Position numbers and translations under genes: made by a program. The notes under the pieces were generated by a model. The model was not told the DNA's origin. It worked only from the letters and a program-made list of their open reading frames with translations, and did not search any database. 13,809 nt of DNA, taken from Candidatus Margulisiibacteriota bacterium. GTDB lineage: Bacteria; Margulisbacteria; WOR-1; O2-12-FULL-45-9. This document shows, piece by piece, positions 8,372 through 13,809 of the stretch. Location of the stretch: contig JASEHX010000026.1 in the NCBI GenBank assembly GCA_030018645.1, forward strand, positions 1 to 13,809, given 5' to 3'. Every line of letters begins with the position of its first letter. Positions within the stretch are counted from its first letter, which is position 1.

Positions 8372-9397
8372 TTACCTGCCAAAAAGAAAAGCAGAAAAGA
8401 TGCCGGCAATTACCGCCGCTATAAGGACAAATAATAAGATCCATTGGCGGTGCTTTTCTTTTCCCCATTTTAATCGGGTCGGACCGATTTCTTCCAAGGC
8501 CGCGGCATCGGGCAAGCTGTCTCCTTCCCCATATTGGGTAACCGTGGAATCGAACAAGCTGGACAATTCGTCATTGAGCGGCTCTTTATAAACTAAGGTT
8601 TTTTTCTCCAAGCTCTCGCGCAGTTCAGCAATTGAAGAAAACCTCTGCAGGGGATCATATCGCAGGCATTTATTTAATATATCCTGCAAATAGCGCGGCA
8701 AACTGTCAATGAGTCCCGTCGCCAAGATAGTGTTGGATTTCAGCTTGGTCAAATTATTGCGGATGCTGTCATTGGATAATAGCGGTTTTTTCACCAGCAA
8801 TTCGCCAAGGATTTGCCCCAAAGAATAAATATCGGAAGAAACGGCCGCCGGGCGCCCCAGCAATTCTTCCGGAGAAGTATAATGCGCATTGTCAAGGATG
8901 GTTAAAACTTTTTGAGGGATGGCTTCCTTGATTTCTCCTTCAACCACAAAGTCAGTTAAGCGCACGACTCCCTGGACATCAATGATGATATTGCCGGGTT
9001 TAAGCGCCCCATGGATGATCCCGCGGCTGTGGGCAAACTCTAACGCGCGGCAAGATTCCTCGATGATTAAAACAATTTTCTCTTCGCTCATTTTTTCGCC
9101 GCTGTTCTGTAAATCTTCCAGGCTTTTTCCTTCAACATACTCCCTGATATAATAAAATCCCTGCCAGCCGTAGTCGCCGTCTAATAATTTGGCAATGCCA
9201 TGGTAATTGATCAAGGTGAGATCTTTTACCTTTTGTTTCATAACGCGGATCAGGGACGAATTGAGGGTCCCGCGCTTATAAATTTTTATGACGATCGGCT
9301 TGCTGGACCCCAACAAAGTGCCTTTATAAGTGACGCTGAAAGGGTTTTCCGATATTTTATCTGTAATGCGGTAGCGGCTTTTTAGGATTTGCTCCAT
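8372..9397 (-). CDS. Tail-anchored Ser/Thr kinase homologue, predicted pseudokinase
   Basis: The Hanks-type fold is clear: VAIK-type Lys38 (IVIKIY), a catalytic-loop equivalent IIHGALKPGNIIID (127-140), DFG-equivalent DFV (149-151), SPE (175-177) for APE, SDIYSLG (188-194) and the distal Arg252. Key residues are missing. The HRD motif reads HGA, so the catalytic Asp is Ala131. The glycine-rich loop (ISENPFSVTYKG, 15-26) lacks all three loop glycines, and the alpha-C Glu position appears to be Lys. Lys38, Asn136 and Asp149 remain, so nucleotide binding is possible but phosphotransfer is unlikely. One transmembrane helix (about 319-338) ends the 341-residue protein, placing the kinase domain in the cytoplasm. 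The PASTA domains expected after such a helix are in the next gene. The ATG lies seven bases after a TATAAT box with no ribosome-binding site, so the mRNA may be leaderless. Confidence 0.88.
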   Translation of the reverse strand: MEQILKSRYRITDKISENPFSVTYKGTLLGSSKPIVIKIYKRGTLNSSLIRVMKQKVKDLTLINYHGIAKLLDGDYGWQGFYYIREYVEGKSLEDLQNSGEKMSEEKIVLIIEESCRALEFAHSRGIIHGALKPGNIIIDVQGVVRLTDFVVEGEIKEAIPQKVLTILDNAHYTSPEELLGRPAAVSSDIYSLGQILGELLVKKPLLSNDSIRNNLTKLKSNTILATGLIDSLPRYLQDILNKCLRYDPLQRFSSIAELRESLEKKTLVYKEPLNDELSSLFDSTVTQYGEGDSLPDAAALEEIGPTRLKWGKEKHRQWILLFVLIAAVIAGIFSAFLFGR

Positions 9398-9404
9398 GAA
9401 CTAG

Positions 9405-9435
9405 ATTATAGCATGAGCTCAAATCTTTGTGTAAA
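9405..9435 (-). promoter_or_regulatory. Extended -10 promoter for the kinase/PASTA/rpe/RSH operon
   Basis: On the minus strand TGCTATAAT gives an exact TATAAT (9410-9405) with a TGn extension. A TTTACA (9435-9430) lies 19 bases upstream as a weak -35. The box overlaps the last codons of the glycosyltransferase gene. The kinase ATG follows only seven bases after TATAAT, so the transcript would begin at or next to the start codon. The motif match is strong; use in vivo is inferred. Confidence 0.65.
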
Positions 9436-10996
9436 CCTTGGCGGTGACGCCGCTGGCGTCGAAGCGGCGGGAGGAAACCAATTTGATTTTTCCGCTGGCT
9501 TCGTTTTCTGCCAGCCAGGCATTCCAGCGGTAAAGGGAGTCATCCAGCGCATTTTCCGTGTAGGGACTGCCCTCACTAATGTCAACCGTCATAAAATACT
9601 CATTAGCGCCCTGTGCTTTTATGTTTACCCCTGCCGCTTGGGACGGAAAATCGCAGGAAACAACTGCCTTTGAAGAACGGAAGTGGAATTCGATTGTTTC
9701 CGGGTTAAGGTGTTTAATGTTAATGGGAATATAAATCTTGGCGTCAGCGGGGACGGTCGCCCCAAAGTATTCCATCACTTGGACCATGTTTTGGGATGGA
9801 TGGTTGGGGAAAAACAGCCCCCAGGCCTGGGGAATGGAAAGGGTTGCCGGCAGGAGCAGGATCAAAAGCACGGCTAAAACCAGTTTAAAATCTTTCTGCT
9901 CAACCTTTTCCAGTACATAAAAGAGCGCCGCAGAAAAGATCATGAAAATAAAGGGAACAATAATGTAAATCATTTGGGGCGATTTGGACGGGATGGTAAA
10001 AGTGAGCAGCAGCAAGACCGTCCAGACAAAGAAATAAAGGCGGTTGACAATGCGGTAGCGCACCGCAATGAAAGGGACAAGCAGTGACAGCAATAAAAAG
10101 AGGCCAAGCCAGGGCGAAAAAGACAGGTTTTGGATAATGATCCTGGGGTAATAAGTTAAGATTGCCCAAAACCCCTCCACCCTTTCCCCGCCGGAGTATT
10201 TAAACAGCGCCGCCAAGAATAATAATAATTTACGCGACAGTGAAACCGAAAACCAAAGTCCCGCCAAAACCAAAATAACAAAAAGGACAATTAATTTACG
10301 GTAAGCCCAAAAGATAAAATCGAGGGCTTTTTTCTCGCCTTTTTTCTGCAGTTGCATCCCTTCATAAAATAATGGGCCGAGCTTGACTAAGGTCATGACC
10401 AAAAAGGCGGGGATCATCAGATACGCATATAAATAGTTGGTATAGATTGACAACCCAATTAAAACGGCCAGGAAAATATATTCGACGGTAATTTTATTCT
10501 CTTCGCAAACCAAATAGGTATTAACCGCCGCCAAGAATAAAAACGCGCCCAGCCCTTCCAGCATGTTTTCCGAGGCATAGCGCACCATTAAGGGCGAGGT
10601 AAGCGCCAAGAGAACCGCCACAAAGCCAATGCGCTGGCCCAGCCGGTTGGAAAAGCGCAGGGAGATCAAGTAGATCAAAACAATCGACAGTAAAAAGAAG
10701 AGCAAGCTAAGCACCCGGGCAGTAGTACAGCTTACGCCAAAAATCAGAAAGAAAAGTGACAACAGCCAGGAATGCAGGAAAGGCCAATTCATTTGCCTTT
10801 GCGTATCGTAAAAGAAAGCGCCGAAATCCAGCGCTTGGATATCTCTCACCAGCCACACGCCGTATAGAGCGTGTTGGGCTTCTTCTTTGGAGAAAGCGTC
10901 CCCCCGGAGGATGCGGTTGACAAAAATCAGCCCGCCAATCAGCAAAACTACAGCTATTAAGATCGCCAGTCCCTTGAAATATAAGGACTTTGTCAC
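9419..10996 (-). CDS. GT-C membrane glycosyltransferase, ArnT/PMT (GT39)-like
   Basis: A 525-residue polytopic membrane protein with roughly ten to twelve hydrophobic helices, starting with one at about 9-29. The first extracytoplasmic loop holds RGDAFSKEEAQHALYG (31-46), with an acidic pair (38-39) where GT-C enzymes of the ArnT/PMT type have their catalytic acidic residues. It is followed by NWPFLHSWLLSLFFLIFG, which resembles their P-P-L/F...W pattern. These enzymes move a sugar from a polyprenyl-phosphate carrier onto lipid, glycan or protein on the outer face of the membrane; donor and acceptor here cannot be told. The C-terminal part (about 395-525) is soluble and unrecognised. The start is GTG at 10996, ten bases after a consensus TATAAT. 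No ATG lies near the first helix, so the mRNA is almost leaderless. The gene ends 21 bp before the kinase gene and could be co-transcribed with it. Confidence 0.82.
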   Translation of the reverse strand: MTKSLYFKGLAILIAVVLLIGGLIFVNRILRGDAFSKEEAQHALYGVWLVRDIQALDFGAFFYDTQRQMNWPFLHSWLLSLFFLIFGVSCTTARVLSLLFFLLSIVLIYLISLRFSNRLGQRIGFVAVLLALTSPLMVRYASENMLEGLGAFLFLAAVNTYLVCEENKITVEYIFLAVLIGLSIYTNYLYAYLMIPAFLVMTLVKLGPLFYEGMQLQKKGEKKALDFIFWAYRKLIVLFVILVLAGLWFSVSLSRKLLLFLAALFKYSGGERVEGFWAILTYYPRIIIQNLSFSPWLGLFLLLSLLVPFIAVRYRIVNRLYFFVWTVLLLLTFTIPSKSPQMIYIIVPFIFMIFSAALFYVLEKVEQKDFKLVLAVLLILLLPATLSIPQAWGLFFPNHPSQNMVQVMEYFGATVPADAKIYIPINIKHLNPETIEFHFRSSKAVVSCDFPSQAAGVNIKAQGANEYFMTVDISEGSPYTENALDDSLYRWNAWLAENEASGKIKLVSSRRFDASGVTAKVYTKI

Positions 10997-11006
10997 TATG
11001 CTGTGA

Positions 11007-11034
11007 ATTATAACATCCGCCTATGGCTTGTCAA
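11007..11034 (-). promoter_or_regulatory. Consensus sigma-70 promoter for the glycosyltransferase gene
   Basis: On the minus strand TTGACA (11034-11029) and TATAAT (11012-11007) are both exact and separated by 16 bases. Initiation would fall near 11000, leaving only about three or four bases before the GTG at 10996. No Shine-Dalgarno is possible in so short a leader. This is the best housekeeping promoter in the window. Confidence 0.8.
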
Positions 11035-11056
11035 TAGAAGGGCATTAATGTAAACT
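11028..11056 (+). promoter_or_regulatory. Probable divergent promoter for cca
   Basis: On the plus strand TTGTCA (11028-11033, 5/6 to consensus) is followed after 17 bases by TAAACT (11051-11056, 4/6). Initiation would fall near 11063, about five bases before the cca ATG at 11068. The stretch before that ATG is AT-rich and has no Shine-Dalgarno. The -35 lies over the -35 of the opposing promoter, so the two would compete for RNA polymerase. The -10 match is only moderate. Confidence 0.5.
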
Positions 11057-11067
11057 TAATTTAATTT

Positions 11068-12393
11068 ATGCTAGACAAAACACATTTCCCCTTCGGGGCA
11101 ATAGATATTATTCGTACGCTAAAAGGCAAAGGATATCCGGCTTTTTTAGTCGGCGGCTGTGTGCGGGATCTCTTGCTTGGTACTTTGCCGGACGAATGGG
11201 ACATTACCACCTCCGCCAAACCAGAAGAAGTCTGCAAATTATTTGATAAAGTCATCCCTACCGGCATTGAGTATGGTACGGTAACCATCCTTTTGCCCGA
11301 TGGGCAGTATGAAGTTACCACTTTCCGCTCCGACGAAAAATATATCGACGGCCGGCACCCCTCTAACGTCCGATTTACCGATGATATCCACCAAGACCTG
11401 TCCCGCCGTGATTTTACGATTAACGCGTTGGCTTATGATCCAATTGAGAAAAAGCTAATTGATGACTTTAACGGACAAAAGGACCTAGCGGATAAGGTTA
11501 TCCGGGCAATTGGTGATCCGGTAGAGCGTTTTTCGGAAGACGGCCTGCGTTCAATCCGCGCCTGCCGGCTGGCGGCTAAACTGGGCTTTACCATTGAAGA
11601 AAAAACCTTCGAAGCTATTACTAAAACCCTGGCCGTTACCCAAAAAGTAGCGCCGGAACGGGTCCATGACGAAATCATTAAATTGCTTTCTGCTCAAAAA
11701 CCGTCCATTGGATTTGACCTTATGTCAAAATCCGGCCTTTTAAAAATCATCCTTCCCAAGCTTGAGGACTGCCGGGATGTGGAACAGCCGCCGGAGTTCC
11801 ATAAATACGACGTATATTGGCACAATTTACAGGCTTGCGATGCCGCGCCCCAAAACAATCCTATCGTTCGTTTAGCCGCCCTCCTGCACGATATCGAAAA
11901 GCCGTCCTGTAAAGTGGATTATACTTTTTACGGCCATGATCAAAAGGGAGCGGAGACAGTAAAAAATGTTTTGCAGAGATTAAAGTTCAGCAATCGTGAT
12001 ATTGATCAAGTTGCCGGCTTAATTGAGAACCATATGTTTGATTATTCATCTAAATGGGGCGATGCCGCGGTGCGCCGCTTTATCCGCCGGGCAGGATTAG
12101 AAAATATCGCCAACCTCTTTGCCCTGCGGATAGCCGATACTAAAGCTATGGAGCGCGAGATTGACTCGGGTTATCTGGCCGAACTGCAGGCCAGGATTGA
12201 CAAGATCATCGCCGAACAAAACGCCCTGCACGTCAAGGACCTTAAAGTGAACGGGAAAGACGTCATGCAAACCCTTAATCTTTCCCCGGGGCCAGAGGTA
12301 GGAAAAGTTCTAACTGCCCTGCTCGAAAAGGTTTTAGATAACCCGGCTTTGAACGAACGGGAAAAATTACTGAAGATGATAAGAGATGTATAA
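11068..12393 (+). CDS. cca: CCA tRNA nucleotidyltransferase (class II, with HD domain)
   Basis: The enzyme adds or repairs the 3'-terminal CCA of tRNAs in the cytoplasm, using CTP and ATP without a nucleic acid template. The head domain shows AFLVGGCVRDLLLG (25-38), PDEWDITTSA (41-50) with the metal-binding acidic pair, the flexible-loop region, and SRRDFTINALAYDP with Arg114 and Asp115. The nucleotide-recognition neck follows: GDPVERFSEDGLRSIRACRLAAKLGF. A C-terminal HD domain (LLHDIEKP, His274 and Asp275) is present, as in many bacterial versions with phosphohydrolase activity. The usual DxD reads Glu43-Trp-Asp45, a conservative change. The 441-residue length fits the HD-containing subfamily. 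CCA-adding cannot be told from A-adding here with certainty. Its stop overlaps the first ATG of the amidase frame (ATGTATAA). Confidence 0.95.
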   Translation: MLDKTHFPFGAIDIIRTLKGKGYPAFLVGGCVRDLLLGTLPDEWDITTSAKPEEVCKLFDKVIPTGIEYGTVTILLPDGQYEVTTFRSDEKYIDGRHPSNVRFTDDIHQDLSRRDFTINALAYDPIEKKLIDDFNGQKDLADKVIRAIGDPVERFSEDGLRSIRACRLAAKLGFTIEEKTFEAITKTLAVTQKVAPERVHDEIIKLLSAQKPSIGFDLMSKSGLLKIILPKLEDCRDVEQPPEFHKYDVYWHNLQACDAAPQNNPIVRLAALLHDIEKPSCKVDYTFYGHDQKGAETVKNVLQRLKFSNRDIDQVAGLIENHMFDYSSKWGDAAVRRFIRRAGLENIANLFALRIADTKAMEREIDSGYLAELQARIDKIIAEQNALHVKDLKVNGKDVMQTLNLSPGPEVGKVLTALLEKVLDNPALNEREKLLKMIRDV

Positions 12394-13576
12394 TCCCTCA
12401 CCCACCAAGCTCAACAAGCGCACCCTCTCCCATCCTCCTTCGTCCTTCGGACTTCGGCGGACAGAGGGGGGAGAAGGTCGTATTGTGAAGCAGCAAAAGC
12501 CACCTTCTCCCTTTGGGAGAAGGTGCCAATCCATTGCGCAAGCGGATGAGGGTTGGAGATTGTTTTTATTTACCGCTTTTTGGATTTTGTCTCTTTCAGC
12601 TTGTTCCTTCGCCGATGAACTAAAGCTCCTGCGAATCGAAGCTTCCCGCAGTTTGGGCAATGATTATCTTGATATCTACACTACCGGATTGGTGGAGACC
12701 AGGGGCCTTTTGCTGGAAAAAGAACTGCAAATCGATTTTCCGGGAGTACTGCTGGATAAAAATGTTGAGATCACTGCCGTTAAATCAAAGCGGGTTGCCA
12801 AAATCTCTGCCATTCAAGCCGACCCCCAAACCGTTCGCGTTATTATTGCCCTAAAGAAAGCTATTGATTATAATATCGCCCACATTTTCGGGCGGGATAA
12901 AACCGTCGTTGAGATCGGCGACCGGCGCGATTTTACCGCCGAGCTGATGGCTGCCTGGGAAAAAAAGGCCCTGGCGGAAAAAGGCGACCCCATCAAAGCG
13001 TTTGAATTTGCCCCGGCCGGAGGGGTCAATCTTTCGCTTCAGGGAAAGACGGTTATTCTTGATCCCGGCCATGGCGGCAATGATTCAGGCGCTATTGCCC
13101 CCTGCGGCTTGCCGGAAAAAAATCTAACTCTCTTAACTGCCCGCAAAACGGCCGAACTTTTAAGCGCGGCGGGAGCCAAGGTCTACTTAACCCGCAACGT
13201 TGACCGCAAAAATAACCTCAAAGATATTGTTGATTACGTTAACCGGACAAAGGCCGACATTTTCATCTCCCTCCATTATAATTTCTGCGGCAAATCGGAT
13301 ATTGGCGGAACGGAAACCTACTATTATAATGCCAATAGCCGGCCGCTGGCCTTAAACCTGCACCGTTCATTACTATACGGCCTAAAAAGAAAGGATCGGG
13401 GATTGAGAAAACAGATTTTTTATACTGTCCACCACAGCCAAATCCCGGCGGCCTTGCTGGAGCCGCTTTTCTTAAGCAATCAAGAGGAAGAAAAGCTGGC
13501 TTTCACGCCGGACTTTCAAGCCTTGGTCGCGCAAAGCATATTTACGGGGGTGAAGAACTATTTCCGAAGTAACTAG
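12386..13576 (+). CDS. N-acetylmuramoyl-L-alanine amidase with AMIN domain, uncertain start
   Basis: A zinc amidase that cuts the bond between MurNAc and the stem peptide during cell separation or wall turnover. After a hydrophobic export segment (59-72) come an AMIN domain (about 78-180), which targets such enzymes to the wall, and Amidase_3 (about 220-394). Zinc and catalytic residues are all present: His229 in DPGHGG, Glu244 in PEKN, His297 in ISLHYN, and Glu359 in LLEPLFLSN. LSAC (70-73) could be a lipobox; cleavage after SFA is the alternative. The first 58 codons are unlike protein and are encoded by a palindromic repeat. The start is therefore doubtful: ATG 12386 (overlapping the cca stop), GTG 12485 (after GGGGGGAGAAGG) or TTG 12560 (after GAGGG). 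I give the full frame. GTG 12485 would give a more normal signal peptide. Confidence 0.9.
   Translation: MYNPSPTKLNKRTLSHPPSSFGLRRTEGGEGRIVKQQKPPSPFGRRCQSIAQADEGWRLFLFTAFWILSLSACSFADELKLLRIEASRSLGNDYLDIYTTGLVETRGLLLEKELQIDFPGVLLDKNVEITAVKSKRVAKISAIQADPQTVRVIIALKKAIDYNIAHIFGRDKTVVEIGDRRDFTAELMAAWEKKALAEKGDPIKAFEFAPAGGVNLSLQGKTVILDPGHGGNDSGAIAPCGLPEKNLTLLTARKTAELLSAAGAKVYLTRNVDRKNNLKDIVDYVNRTKADIFISLHYNFCGKSDIGGTETYYYNANSRPLALNLHRSLLYGLKRKDRGLRKQIFYTVHHSQIPAALLEPLFLSNQEEEKLAFTPDFQALVAQSIFTGVKNYFRSN
12395..12552. repeat. Nested palindromic repeat at the cca/amidase junction
   Basis: Outer ends CCCTCACCC (12395-12403) and GGATGAGGG (12544-12552) are inverted copies with one mismatch. Inside are a perfect hairpin, CACCTTCTCCC / TTT / GGGAGAAGGTG (12501-12525), and an imperfect one made from ACCCTCTCCC (12422-12431) and GGGGAGAAGGT, enclosing GTCCTTCGGAC. 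This layout is that of short non-autonomous or REP-like elements that are usually present in many copies. No transposase is nearby. Only one copy lies in this window, so dispersal is inferred. Confidence 0.65.
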
Positions 13577-13637
13577 CATCCGCCATTTTGGGCCGGAAAG
13601 GATCGTTAAGAAGCCGGGCGAAAAAATCAAAAGCGAA

Positions 13638-13809
13638 ATGATTATCCCCTCCGCCCCGCTGGGGGTTTTTGACTCGGGGGTGGGGGGATTGACCGTCCTT
13701 TCGGAAATCATGCACCGGCTTCCGCACGAAGATGTCATTTACCTGGCCGATGCCGCCCGCATCCCTTACGGCGGAAGATCGTCTGAAGAAATCATCGCCA
13801 CAAATAATG
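13638..13809 (+). CDS. murI: Glutamate racemase, 5' part, cut by the window edge
   Basis: MurI makes D-glutamate for peptidoglycan precursors in the cytoplasm. The 57 visible codons begin MIIPSAPLGVFDSGVGGLTV and go on with HRLPHEDVIYLADAARIPYGGRSSEEI. This matches the family N-terminus: GVFDSGVGGLTV holds the first catalytic region (Asp12-Ser13) and ADAARIPYG corresponds to GDTARxPYG. The second catalytic Cys region is outside the window; the first, usually in AxNTA, would begin just past the edge at the ATNN seen last. The ATG follows the amidase stop by 61 bp and has no clear Shine-Dalgarno; the frame stays open upstream through that gap but offers no ATG, GTG or TTG. Its place after an amidase gene makes a small wall-metabolism group. 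Confidence 0.93.
   Translation, partial: MIIPSAPLGVFDSGVGGLTVLSEIMHRLPHEDVIYLADAARIPYGGRSSEEIIATNN

Noticed and set aside
8372..8374. Kinase/PASTA split as a simple frameshift or sequencing error
   Set aside because: Each half has its own membrane anchor, and the second has a start codon with a ribosome-binding site, so a single indel would not produce this arrangement.
8370..8468. N-terminal extension of the PASTA protein (33 codons to an ATG at 8468)
   Set aside because: It would overlap the kinase membrane helix in another frame. The ATG at 8369 has a Shine-Dalgarno-like AGG and begins right at a membrane segment.
9411..10999. A small plus-strand gene at 9389-9673 between kinase and glycosyltransferase
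   Set aside because: It is antisense to the glycosyltransferase C-terminus, shows no motif, and overlaps the predicted promoter.
12501..12525. Strong hairpin after cca as a rho-independent terminator
   Set aside because: No T-run follows the stem (GGTGCCAATCC). It is part of the nested palindromic repeat, and the downstream gene is on the same strand.
1..13809. CRISPR arrays, tRNA or rRNA genes, IS elements, phage or toxin-antitoxin genes
   Set aside because: I looked for regularly spaced repeats, tRNA arms and CCA ends, transposase motifs and small gene pairs on both strands and saw none. The DUF4143 ATPase alone does not indicate a defence system.

Overview
The window is a gene-dense stretch of bacterial chromosome with mid-range GC by eye. 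There are two opposed transcription units, a truncated gene at each edge, no RNA genes, no IS element and no gene-free stretch over 300 bases. The genes for a PASTA-domain protein, an AMIN-type murein amidase and glutamate racemase indicate a walled (peptidoglycan) bacterium. The split kinase/PASTA pair, a divergent RSH protein, an unrecognised 878-residue protein and repeats running into coding regions fit a little-studied or uncultivated lineage. I would look first at the Margulisbacteria/Saganbacteria/Omnitrophota area, but that is a guess from gene style and cannot be settled from the sequence alone.

Layout. From 1 to 1110 (+) is the 3' part of an AAA_14/DUF4143 ATPase gene. It meets ribD (1098-2195, -) tail to tail with a 13-bp overlap. 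Going upstream from ribD on the minus strand is a compact run: an RSH (SpoT/Rel-like) protein with a degenerate synthetase domain (2211-4430), an 878-aa protein of unknown function (4427-7063) joined to it by an ATGA overlap, rpe (7090-7737), a two-TM protein with two PASTA domains (7725-8369), and a tail-anchored Ser/Thr kinase homologue that has lost its catalytic Asp (8372-9397). Its own promoter appears to lie just upstream, over the end of a GT-C glycosyltransferase gene (9419-10996, -). A divergent promoter region (about 10997-11067) separates that gene from the plus-strand run cca (11068-12393), an AMIN/Amidase_3 murein amidase (12386-13576) and the 5' end of murI (13638 to the edge).

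How the genes may work together. The kinase-PASTA-rpe order resembles the prkC-rsgA-rpe neighbourhood of Firmicutes, but here the kinase is predicted to be a pseudokinase, the PASTA part is a separate membrane protein, and rsgA is absent. The next genes are the unknown 878-aa protein and a hydrolase-type RSH. The minus-strand operon may therefore link envelope sensing to (p)ppGpp turnover; this is inference. The plus-strand run combines tRNA 3'-end maturation (cca) with peptidoglycan turnover and precursor supply (amidase, MurI).

Other points. Several start codons sit within a few bases of the predicted transcription start, suggesting leaderless or near-leaderless mRNAs. A 7-bp tandem repeat runs through rpe, and a roughly 158-bp nested palindromic repeat lies at the cca/amidase junction and is read into the amidase N-terminus.
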